A stretch of 64,000 bases of DNA, taken from NCBI RefSeq assembly GCF_002980555.1, contig NZ_PVBT01000002.1, forward strand, positions 186,001 through 250,000. Direction: 5' to 3'. Under the pieces are notes generated by a model. It made no database searches and was not told the DNA's origin. It saw only the letters and a list, made by a program, of their open reading frames with translations. Shown in pieces: positions 43,729 to 53,351 of the stretch; positions within the stretch are counted from its first letter, which is position 1; every line of letters begins with the position of its first letter. Both the position numbers and the translations under genes were made by a program. This DNA is from Phyllobacterium myrsinacearum. Its GTDB lineage: Bacteria > Pseudomonadota > Alphaproteobacteria > Rhizobiales > Rhizobiaceae.

Positions 43729-44706
43729 ATGGCCTTTCTGCTTCGACGCCTCGGATTCTATCTGGCTGCCTTTATTGCAGCTGCCACGATCAATTTCTTC
43801 CTGCCGCGCCTCATGCCGGGGGATCCGATCCAGATCATGTTTTCCAGCACTGGCACGGAACTGTCGGCGGAAAACCTCGCATCGCTGAAACTGACCTTCG
43901 GTTTTGTCGACGGGCCGCTCTGGCAGCAGTATCTCACTTATCTCAAGAGCATTTTTACCGGCGATCTCGGTCGGTCGATCAAGTATTTCCCGCTGCCGGT
44001 CACAGAGGTGCTCGGCCATGCCCTGATCTGGACCGTGGCGCTGATGGGAACCGCCACGCTGATCAGTTTCACGCTTGGGACATTCCTCGGCATTCTCGCC
44101 GCCTGGCGGCGCGGCAGTGTTTTTGATGTGGTCGTGTCCGTTGGCGCGATCTTTGCCACCTCGGTTCCGGCGGTGGTCACGTCGCTGATCGTGCTTTTCT
44201 TCTTCGGCTTCACGCTTAACTGGTTTCCGACCGGCTATTCCGCCGATCCGGCGCTCGATCCCGCGTTCTCCCTGACCTATATCCTCAGCGTGCTCTATCA
44301 CGGCATCCTGCCGATGCTGACCCTTTGTACGGTGCTGACCGGCGGCTTTGCCGTCACCATGCGCAACAACATGATCAATCTTCTTGGCGAGGATTACATT
44401 GTCATGGGGCGGGCCAAAGGGCTTTCCGATAGCCGGGTGATGATCTGGTATGCGGCGCGCAATGCGCTCCTGCCGACGGTCAGCAGTCTTGCCATCGCCA
44501 TCGGCACCGTGCTCGGTGGCTCGCTGGTGACCGAAGTCGTGTTCAATTATCCCGGCCTCGGTAATATCCTCTACCAGGCCATTCTCGCCCGCGACTATCC
44601 CGTCATCCAGGGCCAGCTCCTGATCATGACCATCGCCATGCTTGTCGCCAATTTCATCGTGGATATCAGCTATGTGCTGCTCGATCCACGCCTGCGGAGG
44701 ACATGA
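43729..44706 (+). CDS. ABC permease, DppB/OppB-like
   Basis: 325 residues, membrane protein of the peptide/nickel importer family. AFLLRRLGFYLAAFIAAATINFFLPRLMPGDPI is the OppB N-terminal signature; MGRAKGLSDSRVMIWYAARNALLP is the EAA loop. ATG 43729 has GGGAG six bases upstream; ATG 43723 is too close to it. Confidence 0.92.
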   Translation: MAFLLRRLGFYLAAFIAAATINFFLPRLMPGDPIQIMFSSTGTELSAENLASLKLTFGFVDGPLWQQYLTYLKSIFTGDLGRSIKYFPLPVTEVLGHALIWTVALMGTATLISFTLGTFLGILAAWRRGSVFDVVVSVGAIFATSVPAVVTSLIVLFFFGFTLNWFPTGYSADPALDPAFSLTYILSVLYHGILPMLTLCTVLTGGFAVTMRNNMINLLGEDYIVMGRAKGLSDSRVMIWYAARNALLPTVSSLAIAIGTVLGGSLVTEVVFNYPGLGNILYQAILARDYPVIQGQLLIMTIAMLVANFIVDISYVLLDPRLRRT

Positions 44707-44709
44707 GCC

Positions 44710-45600
44710 ATGCAACCTCTCATCGCCGGACTTGTCCGCAACCGCAAAGCTCTGGTTGGCATGATCATCCTCCTGATCATTGTCCTGATTGCGCTCGCTG
44801 CACCGCTGCTGACGGAATATGATCCCGCTGCCCGCGTGGGCCGGCCGCACCAGCCGCCATCGGCCGAGCATTGGCTCGGCACCACGCGTATCGGTCAGGA
44901 CGTGTTTGCCCGGCTGATCTACGGTGCGCGGACATCGCTTGCCGTCGGCTTCGGCGCCGGGCTCCTGATCACGGTGCTGGGCACGGCGCTCGGCATCATT
45001 GCCGGATACCGCGGCGGCAAGACGGATGAGGCCATCAGCTTCTTCACCAATATGGTGCTTGTGGTGCCCAACCTGCCGCTGCTGCTGGTGCTTGCTTCTT
45101 TTATCGGACAGGCCAGCCCGCTGGTCATCGCCGTCATTCTCGGCTGCACATCCTGGGCCTGGGGCGCGCGCGTCACCCGCGCCGAAACCCTGTCGGTCAA
45201 GCAGAAGGATTTCGTCAAATCGGCCGAAATGATGGGCGAGCCGCGCTGGCGCATCATGACCTTTGAAATCTTTCCGAACCTCATTTCCATTGTCGGCATC
45301 AATTTCATCGGCAGCGTGATTTTTGCGATCATTACGGAGGCAACGCTGGAATTCCTTGGCCTCGGCGATCCCAAGACCGTGTCCTGGGGCATGATGCTGT
45401 ACAACGCGCAAAAAGCGTCGGCCCTGTCCGTCGGCGCCTGGTGGGATATCCTGACGCCGTGTTTTGCTCTCGCCTTGCTGGGGATCGGCCTGTCGCTGCT
45501 GAACTTTGCCGTCGACGAGATCGCCAATCCGCGCCTTCGCACGGGAAACAGCATGAGCCGCTGGTCGGCGCTGATCCGCTCCGGGGAGGGCCGCCTGTGA
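44710..45600 (+). CDS. ABC permease, DppC/OppC-like
   Basis: 296 residues. N-terminal helix GMIILLIIVLIALAAPLLTEYDP, then RPHQPPSAEHWLGTTRIGQDVFARLIYGARTSL, the OppC hallmark, and a conserved EAA loop (EMMGEPRWRIMTFEIFPNLIS). Pairs with the preceding permease. Confidence 0.92.
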   Translation: MQPLIAGLVRNRKALVGMIILLIIVLIALAAPLLTEYDPAARVGRPHQPPSAEHWLGTTRIGQDVFARLIYGARTSLAVGFGAGLLITVLGTALGIIAGYRGGKTDEAISFFTNMVLVVPNLPLLLVLASFIGQASPLVIAVILGCTSWAWGARVTRAETLSVKQKDFVKSAEMMGEPRWRIMTFEIFPNLISIVGINFIGSVIFAIITEATLEFLGLGDPKTVSWGMMLYNAQKASALSVGAWWDILTPCFALALLGIGLSLLNFAVDEIANPRLRTGNSMSRWSALIRSGEGRL

Positions 45601-46412
45601 CCGCGCCGCTGCTTCAGGTGAAGAACCTCACCATCGATTATATCGGCGACAGCACGGATTTCCGCGCAGTGGACGATGTCAGCTTCGACGTCGCCCGCGG
45701 GGAAGTCTTCGGTCTTGCCGGAGAGTCCGGATGCGGCAAGAGCACCATTGCCTTTGCCATCAGCCGCCTGCACAAGCCGCCGGCATTGATCCGCTCGGGC
45801 CGGATATTGCTGGAGGGCAGGGATGTGCTCGATCTCAACCCCGCGCAGCTGCGGGATTTCCGCTGGCGCGAAGTCGCCATGGTGTTCCAGAGCGCCATGA
45901 ATTCGCTCAATCCCGTGCTGCGTGTCCAGGAACAGTTTTATGACGTGCTGCGCACGCACCAGAAGATGAACCGGGCGCAGGCGCGCGAGCGGACGGCGGA
46001 AATGCTGCGCCTTGTCGATATTCCGCCCGACCGGATGAAGGATTATCCGCACCAGTTTTCCGGTGGTATGCGCCAGCGCATCGTCATTGCCATCTGCCTT
46101 GCGCTTAACCCGAAGATTGTCGTGATGGACGAGCCGACCACCGCGCTCGATGTGGTGGTGCAGCGCGAAATCCTGCAGCGCATCAACGAGTTGCGCCGCA
46201 CCTTCGGTTTTTCCGTGCTGTTCATCACCCATGATCTCGGCCTGATGGTGCAGTTCTGCGACCGCATCGGCATCATGCTGGCGGGCAAACTGGTTGAGCA
46301 GAACACGGCGGAAAACATCTATGGCGCGCCACAGCACGACTACACCAGAAAGCTCTGGGCTTCCTTCCCCTCGCTGCATGGAGAACCCGTGATGGAAAAG
46401 GTATCGATATGA
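45597..46412 (+). CDS. ABC ATP-binding protein, DppD/OppD-like
   Basis: 271 residues. Walker A GESGCGKST at 42-50, signature FSGGMRQR, Walker B IVVMDEPTTALDVVVQ, H-loop FITHDLGLM. GTG 45597 overlaps the DppC stop by four bases (GTGA). Shorter than OppD proteins that carry an iron-sulfur C-terminal domain; no such cysteine cluster is seen. Confidence 0.92.
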   Translation: MTAPLLQVKNLTIDYIGDSTDFRAVDDVSFDVARGEVFGLAGESGCGKSTIAFAISRLHKPPALIRSGRILLEGRDVLDLNPAQLRDFRWREVAMVFQSAMNSLNPVLRVQEQFYDVLRTHQKMNRAQARERTAEMLRLVDIPPDRMKDYPHQFSGGMRQRIVIAICLALNPKIVVMDEPTTALDVVVQREILQRINELRRTFGFSVLFITHDLGLMVQFCDRIGIMLAGKLVEQNTAENIYGAPQHDYTRKLWASFPSLHGEPVMEKVSI

Positions 46413-47335
46413 GCGATCCGCAAACGGCTATCCTTGCGCTCGACCGCGTATCGAAGTCCTTCGGCACGGCGCCCTACAAGGTGAATGCGGCGCAGTCGGT
46501 TTCCTTCGAACTGCATGCCGGCCGGACCCTTGCGCTTGTCGGTGAATCCGGCAGCGGCAAGACCACCTGTGCCCGGCTGGTGATGCGGGAATATATGCCA
46601 AGCGAAGGCCAGCTGCTGTTCAAGGGCAAACCTGTCTCGACCGATAATGCCAAGGCGCTCGCCGCCTATCGCCGTTCGGTGCAGATGATCTTCCAGGATC
46701 CGTTTTCCTCACTCAACCCGGCCCATACCATCGACTATCACCTGCGCCGCCCGCTGCAGCTGCACCGGCGCGACCTCCGGGGAAAACAGATCGATGCGGC
46801 CGTTGAGGAATTGCTGAGCCGGGTCAAGCTCGACCCGAAAATCGTCGCGCGCAAACACCCGCATGAGCTTTCGGGCGGACAGCGCCAGCGCGTCAACATC
46901 GCCCGCACGCTGGCGGTCGGTGCTGAAGTGATCGTGGCAGACGAGCCGACCTCGATGCTCGATGTGTCGGTGCGTCTCGGTGTTCTCAATCTGCTCAACG
47001 AGATGAAGCGGGACATGAAACTTGCGCTGCTTTACATCACCCATGATATCGCCACTGCCCGCTACGTCGCCGAGGATATTGTCGTCATGTATGCCGGACA
47101 GATCGTCGAATGGGGCGATGTCAACAAGGTGATCGACAACCCGCAGCATCCCTATACCCGGCTTCTCCTCTCGGCGGTGCCCGATCCGGAGATGCGGTTT
47201 GACGATCCGAAGGCGCAATTGAAGGCGGCCGATGTCGACGAAGTCCGGCGGTTATCGGCGGTGCCGCAGGATCGCATCGTCGCTGTCGAGCCCGGCCATT
47301 TCATCCGCCAGATCGCGAGCGGCAGGGCGGCGTAA
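46409..47335 (+). CDS. ABC ATP-binding protein, DppF/OppF-like
   Basis: 308 residues. Walker A GESGSGKTT at 45-53, signature LSGGQRQRVNIAR, Walker B VIVADEPTSMLDVSVR, and the OppF C-terminal block GQIVEWGDVNKVIDNPQHPYTRLLLSAVPDP. ATGA overlap with DppD completes the importer. Confidence 0.92.
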   Translation: MSDPQTAILALDRVSKSFGTAPYKVNAAQSVSFELHAGRTLALVGESGSGKTTCARLVMREYMPSEGQLLFKGKPVSTDNAKALAAYRRSVQMIFQDPFSSLNPAHTIDYHLRRPLQLHRRDLRGKQIDAAVEELLSRVKLDPKIVARKHPHELSGGQRQRVNIARTLAVGAEVIVADEPTSMLDVSVRLGVLNLLNEMKRDMKLALLYITHDIATARYVAEDIVVMYAGQIVEWGDVNKVIDNPQHPYTRLLLSAVPDPEMRFDDPKAQLKAADVDEVRRLSAVPQDRIVAVEPGHFIRQIASGRAA

Positions 47336-47471
47336 GACGCGCGGTCGCGATTGACCAAAACTGCCGGATGATTGCACAATCCTCCAAAGCGGATCATAGC
47401 TGGCGGTTCGGCACTGGTGCGCGCGCGGGATGACACCTAGATAGGGTGGGCATTATCCGAGGAGAGCTGCC

Positions 47472-48374
47472 GTGGACAAAATTACCGAGCTTGCACAATT
47501 GATCGAAAAGCACACGGGTGCCGATGGGCTGTTTTCGACGGATATTCCGCGCCTGAACCTTGCCCGTGCCACGGCGCCGACCGAGCCGAACCATGTGGTG
47601 CATGAACCGGCGGTCTGTGTGATCGCCCAAGGCCGCAAGCGCACCATGCTGGGTGACGAGGTCTATTATTACGACAAGGCAACCTATCTGACCGTTTCCG
47701 TTGACCTGCCCATTGTCGGGCATGTCATCGAAGCGTCGGAAGACGAGCCCTATCTGTCGCTGCGCCTTGACCTTGATCCCACCATGCTCAGCGCACTGCT
47801 GCTGGAAGCGCCGAAGGAAAGTTTCAGCAACCAGTTGCCCGACCGCGGCATGTCGCTCAATCCGATGGGGCCGGACCTGCTCGACAATGTCGTGCGGCTG
47901 GTCCGCCTTCTCGATACGCCGAAGGACATTTCCATGCTGGCGCCGCTGACCGAGCGTGAACTGCTCTACCGGCTCCTGACGGGCGAACAGTCCGGCCGCC
48001 TGCGCCAGATCGCCCAGTCGGAAAGCCGCCTGCATCAGGTGAACAAGGCCATCGGACTGATCAAGCGCAATTTTCGCAAGACGCTGCGCATCGAGCATGT
48101 GGCCTCCGAAGCCAATATGAGCCCGTCCTCCTTCCATCAGCATTTCAAGGCGGTGACGTCGATGAGCCCGCTGCAATACCAGAAGCAGCTGCGGCTGCAG
48201 GAAGCCCGGCGGCTGATCCTCAGCCAGTCGCTGGACGCGGCAACGGCGGGCCATGCGGTGGGCTATGACAGCCCGTCGCAGTTCAGCCGCGAATATGCGC
48301 GCCTCTTTGGCCAGCCGCCGCTGCGCGATATCGCCCGGCTGAAGGACATGCCGGACTATCTGCTGGAAGGCTGA
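47472..48374 (+). CDS. AraC-family regulator with AraC_N (cupin-like) domain
   Basis: 300 residues: N-terminal AraC_N domain (EPAVCVIAQGRKRTMLGDEVYYYDKATYLTVSVDLPI) and a C-terminal double HTH (KTLRIEHVASEANMSPSSFHQHFKAVTSMSPLQYQKQLRLQEARRLIL). GTG 47472 has GAGGAG upstream. It is 136 bases after the importer and on the same strand, so a link to it is possible. Relatives control aldehyde- and stress-related genes, and a target elsewhere is equally likely. Confidence 0.88.
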   Translation: MDKITELAQLIEKHTGADGLFSTDIPRLNLARATAPTEPNHVVHEPAVCVIAQGRKRTMLGDEVYYYDKATYLTVSVDLPIVGHVIEASEDEPYLSLRLDLDPTMLSALLLEAPKESFSNQLPDRGMSLNPMGPDLLDNVVRLVRLLDTPKDISMLAPLTERELLYRLLTGEQSGRLRQIAQSESRLHQVNKAIGLIKRNFRKTLRIEHVASEANMSPSSFHQHFKAVTSMSPLQYQKQLRLQEARRLILSQSLDAATAGHAVGYDSPSQFSREYARLFGQPPLRDIARLKDMPDYLLEG

Positions 48375-48377
48375 AGA

Positions 48378-49450
<1,073 letters not shown>

Positions 49451-49454
<4 letters not shown>

Positions 49455-50386
49455 TGCGCATTCTCCGGCGTGGTGTCGAGGTCATGGCTGTCATAGCGGC
49501 GGGGTACGGTGGAGATGGCTTTGGATGCCACATGGACACCGGCGGCGATGCAGTGTTGCAAGGGCATGTCCCGGGCGAGGGCGGCGAGGAAAGCTGCATT
49601 GAAAACGTCGCCCGCGCCAATCGTGTCGGCAACGGATACCACCGGCGCATCGGCTGTCACCAGCTGATTGTCCGGACCGACGGCCAGGGCGCCATCCGCT
49701 CCGCTTTTGACCACGATGATGGCGTTTTCCGGCATCAGCGCCTTCAGCGCGTGCGCCGCGTCTGCGGGCTCGATCCTGTTGGCAAGCCGCGTCGTTTCCA
49801 CCTCGTTGAACAGGGCGCAGTGACAGCGCGACAGCCATTGACGTGCTGCCGCACGGTTGGCTTCGCTCCAGCCGCCGGCTGGCCAGCCGGTGTCGAGCGC
49901 GACGCGGATATCGTTGGCATCGGCCCAGTCGAACAGCGCGTCGTAATCCGCAACCAGCGTATCGGTCAGGAACGAGCCGCACAGGAGGACATAGCCGCCA
50001 CGCAGCCGGTGCGTGTCCAGCATCGACAGGACATCCGGCCAGGAAAGCGCGCCGAGATGGCCGCGCGTCGTGAAGAATGTGCGTTCGCCATTGGGATGGG
50101 TAATACCGACGGACAGGGTTGTTCCCATCGGGGCGACAGGCCAGCGCTGGCCGCGCACGCCGAATTCCTCGCGCAGCCATTGGCCGAACTGGTCGCTGCC
50201 GACATTGGCGGCAATCTGGAAGTCGATGCCGAGCCCTTCCCAGGTCAAAGCCGAATTGCCGGCCGAACCGCCGACGCGCAGTTCGTCGTAGTCGACCATG
50301 ATCTCCGTGCCGGGCGTCGGCCATGGATCGGCAGGGCCGAGGATCAGGTCCACGTTGACATTTCCAATGACGGCCAGCGGGCGCAT
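49451..50386 (-). CDS. PfkB-family sugar kinase, FrlD-like context
   Basis: 311 residues. AVIGNVNVDLILGPADPWPTPGTEI start, RVGGSAGNSALTWEGLG sugar motif, and VSVADTIGAGDVFNAAFL with the catalytic GAGD aspartate. In the frl-type model it phosphorylates C6 of an imported fructosamine. ATG 50386 is used; the upstream in-frame stretch is arginine-rich and falls in the SIS gene. Confidence 0.9.
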
Positions 50387-50390
50387 GATC

Positions 50391-51413
50391 CTATTCGCTC
50401 CGCGTAATCTTGGTCGAGCGGACAGGCGTTCCGACGTCGGCAACCCGTTCACCGGCAAAGGCGATCATGAAACGCTGCGCGGCAGGCAGCAGGGCGAAAA
50501 TCGCGGCGATGCCGGCGGCTTCACCTGTGCTGACGGTGGTGGCGCCATCAATCGGCTTTTCGCCCAAGGCGTCGAACACCACGACAGGCGATCCTGCTTC
50601 GCACGCGGACACAGCCATTCCGGCAACCAGTCCGGCGGTGGCATCCTTGCCGCGGAACAGCACGACACCGACCCTTGGCCCAAGCATTTCCATCGGCCCG
50701 TGGCGCAGTTGCCCGCCTTCCAGGGAAAAGCAGGGGATGCGCGACAGTTCGGTCAGTCCCAATGCAATGGCTTCGGCGACACCCTGCAACCGGCGGCCGG
50801 AGGTTACAACCGAGGAAACATGGGAGAGGGCTTTGACCGCCGCATCGATCTGCGCTGTGCTGCCGCCTTCAAGGCGCGCGAGCGCCGCCGAGGGATCATC
50901 GCCCAACGCCGCGAGGATGGCGAGATGCAGGCCAAAACTGACAGTCAGGCTGCGGGTGGCGGCAAAGGCGTTTTCCGTGCCGCCCGCGCCCACAAGCGAG
51001 GGAACGGTGCGGGCCAGCGTCGATCCGCCTTCGAGCGTCAGACCGAACGTATCGGGCGCCACGCCTGTCTCGGCGAACCAGCGCAGCACTTCGGCGCTTT
51101 CACCGGACTGGGAGGTTACAAACACTGTCTTGCCGCTTGTCGGCAGCGGCTGCCCAAGCTGTTCCGACAGGGGCAGTGCCACCGCATCGATGCCCAGGCT
51201 GCGATAGAGCGGCTCGACGGCCCGGCTGACCGCGTGGGAGCCGCCCATGCCGAGCAGCAGGAGACGTCCGGTCTGGCGCAGCGACTGGGCGATTGTCGCG
51301 GCAAGCGGCTTTGCCGCTTCGAAGGACGCGATTGCATCGGCATTCTGCCGCGCCATTTCCCGTTCAATCGCCATAAGGCCGGCGGGCAGGTTCGGGTCAG
51401 ATGTCATGCTCAT
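50391..51413 (-). CDS. SIS-domain sugar isomerase/deglycase, FrlB-like
   Basis: 340 residues with two SIS halves. The first has LLLLGMGGSHAVSRAVEPLYRSLG and VFVTSQSGESAEVLRWF (serine-rich phosphosugar loop); the second has LEGGQLRHGPMEMLGPRVGVVLF, similar to GlmS and FrlB. Length matches FrlB (about 330 residues), which splits fructosamine-6-phosphates to glucose-6-phosphate and an amino acid. A GlmS-like deaminase of amino sugars is the alternative. Confidence 0.85.
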   Translation of the reverse strand: MSMTSDPNLPAGLMAIEREMARQNADAIASFEAAKPLAATIAQSLRQTGRLLLLGMGGSHAVSRAVEPLYRSLGIDAVALPLSEQLGQPLPTSGKTVFVTSQSGESAEVLRWFAETGVAPDTFGLTLEGGSTLARTVPSLVGAGGTENAFAATRSLTVSFGLHLAILAALGDDPSAALARLEGGSTAQIDAAVKALSHVSSVVTSGRRLQGVAEAIALGLTELSRIPCFSLEGGQLRHGPMEMLGPRVGVVLFRGKDATAGLVAGMAVSACEAGSPVVVFDALGEKPIDGATTVSTGEAAGIAAIFALLPAAQRFMIAFAGERVADVGTPVRSTKITRSE

Positions 51414-52255
51414 CCCTTGACGCCGCCATTGGTCAGGCCCGAAATCAGGGCACGCTGCATGAACAGACCGATGATCAGCGGCGGCAGGGCGGCCAGCACA
51501 CCCGCTGTGGCGATCAGTCCGTAATCGGAAACCCGGCCGCCCGCCAGATCGGCAATGGCGACGGTAAGGGTCTTGGCCCGCTGGTCGGAGGTGAACAGCA
51601 GCGCGTAGAAGAATTCATCCCAGGCGAGCAGGAAGGCAAAGAGCGCCGCGGTCGCCATGACCGGCGCAGCCAATGGCAGGGTGATCAGGCGCAGTATCTG
51701 GTCAAGCCGCGCGCCATCGACCGTCGCGGCACTTTCGATTTCGCGCGGAATGGAATCGAAACCGGATTTCATCAGCCAAGTGGTGAAGGGCGCAAGGATG
51801 GTCAGATATACAAGAGCCAGCCCGAAAACATTGTTGAGAAGACCGAGGGCTGACAGGGCCATATAGAGCGGGACGGCGAGCGCCACCGGCGGCAGCATGT
51901 AGGTGGCGATAACCGCATAAAGCGACCAGCCGACGCTTGGCGTGCGCGAGACCGCCCAGGCCGAGGGTATGGCGACGACAAGCGCTGCCGCAGTTGCCAT
52001 CCCCGCCACTTTGAGACTGTTGAAAAGCGAGGCGACGAACGCTTCTCCGGCACTGTTGGCAACGCTCGACAGGAGAACGCCATAGCGTGAGAGGTCGATG
52101 GTTTCGGGCCACCAGCGCAGCGGCTTGGTGATGAGGTCGGTGGTCGAGGAAATGCTCATGATGAACAGCCAGACCACCGGCGCGAGGATGACCGCCGCCA
52201 GAATAAGCGCTGCGGCATGGACAAGGATGGTGGCTGTCAGGCTGCGGCGTTCCAT
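51410..52255 (-). CDS. Sugar ABC permease, MalG-like
   Basis: 281 residues, six hydrophobic segments. EAA loop is ESAATVDGARLDQILRLITLPLAAPVMA. Carbohydrate-uptake class 1 permease. Four-base overlap with the SIS gene. Confidence 0.92.
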   Translation of the reverse strand: MERRSLTATILVHAAALILAAVILAPVVWLFIMSISSTTDLITKPLRWWPETIDLSRYGVLLSSVANSAGEAFVASLFNSLKVAGMATAAALVVAIPSAWAVSRTPSVGWSLYAVIATYMLPPVALAVPLYMALSALGLLNNVFGLALVYLTILAPFTTWLMKSGFDSIPREIESAATVDGARLDQILRLITLPLAAPVMATAALFAFLLAWDEFFYALLFTSDQRAKTLTVAIADLAGGRVSDYGLIATAGVLAALPPLIIGLFMQRALISGLTNGGVKG

Positions 52256-53136
52256 CAGGAGGCTCCTGCGCTTTTGCGGATCAGGGCGGCATAGGCGACG
52301 GCAAGAATGGTGATGAGAAGCGTGACGATCAGGGCAAGCGAGGCACCGGACCCCGCGCGCTGGAACGAGAAGGCTTCCTGATAGACAAGGATGGACAGCG
52401 TGCGGGTGCTGTTGGCCGGGCCGCCGCGCGTCATCACCCAGATGAGGTCAAAAACCTTGAATGCTTCGATGGTGCGAAGGACCAGTGCCACCATCAGCGG
52501 ACCGGCGAGATAGGGCATGATGACGAAACGGAACCGGGCCCAGGCACCGGCGCCGTCCACCATCGATGCGGCGGTGATATCACGCGGCACGGCCTGCAGC
52601 GCGGCCAGCGCGATCAGCGCCACCAGCGGAAAATTCTTCCAGCAGTCGGCAACGATCAGGGCGGTCAGCGCCGTGCCGGGCTCACCGAGCCACGAGCGGT
52701 AGGTGTCGAGAAGGCCGATCTGTGTGAGCGCCGCATTGAGCGCGCCATATTCCGGGTTGTAGATCAGCCGCCACAGCGTGGCATTGACCACCGTCGGCAG
52801 AGCCCATGGCAGGATCATCAGCGCCCGCAAGACGGAGCGGCCGTAAAACTGCTGGTTGAGGAGGAGGGCGGCGAGAACGCCGATCACCATTTCCGCCGCG
52901 ACCGAAAGCACGGCAAAGAGCGTGGTGGTAACAAGGGTTCGCTGGAAATTCGAGCCGGACAGCATTTTCACATAATTGTCGAGGCCCACGAAGCTGCCCG
53001 CCGTGCCGACCAGTTTGGCATCGGTGAAGGAGAGGCGTACGGTATCGACCAGCGGCCAGCCGATAATCGCAATCATGACGATAAGGAGCGGCAGCATCAG
53101 GAGCCACGCGCGTGTCGTAATCCAATTGCTCGTCAT
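52255..53136 (-). CDS. Sugar ABC permease, MalF-like
   Basis: 293 residues. N-terminal helix WLLMLPLLIVMIAIIGWPLVDTVRLSF, EAA loop ITAASMVDGAGAWARFRFVIMPYLAGPL. One-base overlap with MalG-like gene (shared A of ATGA-type junction). Separated from the binding-protein gene by a 164-base palindromic element. Confidence 0.92.
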   Translation of the reverse strand: MTSNWITTRAWLLMLPLLIVMIAIIGWPLVDTVRLSFTDAKLVGTAGSFVGLDNYVKMLSGSNFQRTLVTTTLFAVLSVAAEMVIGVLAALLLNQQFYGRSVLRALMILPWALPTVVNATLWRLIYNPEYGALNAALTQIGLLDTYRSWLGEPGTALTALIVADCWKNFPLVALIALAALQAVPRDITAASMVDGAGAWARFRFVIMPYLAGPLMVALVLRTIEAFKVFDLIWVMTRGGPANSTRTLSILVYQEAFSFQRAGSGASLALIVTLLITILAVAYAALIRKSAGAS

Positions 53137-53171
53137 GAAGGAACGCCTGTTTCATCAATTCGTGGTGTCAA

Positions 53172-53335
53172 TTCACCCCCCTCTGGGCTGCCGCCCATCT
53201 CCCCCACAAGGGGGGAGATCAGCCAGCTTAAGCGACATCAAGCACACTTCACCATGACAAATCGCTCAAGAGCTTCATGTCGATGTGATCTCCCCCCTTG
53301 TGGGGGAGATGCCCGGCAGGGCAGAGGGGGGTGAA
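53172..53335. repeat. 164-base imperfect inverted repeat, RIME/Bru-RS-like element
   Basis: Left arm 53172-53221 and right arm 53286-53335 match at 46 of 50 positions as inverted repeats, around a 64-base centre. Each arm also holds its own hairpin: ATCTCCCCC with GGGGGAGAT, and a GC mini-hairpin around TGCC. The four mismatches lie in the mini-hairpin and swap GG/CC pairs, keeping its pairing. It lies between the binding-protein and permease genes of one operon. Similar palindromic repeats are scattered in Rhizobiales genomes. Confidence 0.82.
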
Positions 53336-53351
53336 GCAGCACGTCGCGGTA

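Noticed and set aside
43666-45411. 581-codon leftward open frame over the DppB/DppC genes
   Set aside because: Antisense of two well-supported permeases; composition (H, D, E, R runs) is artefactual.
53172-53335. CRISPR repeats or an insertion-sequence end
   Set aside because: There is one inverted pair only, no spacer array and no transposase; a palindromic intergenic element explains it better.
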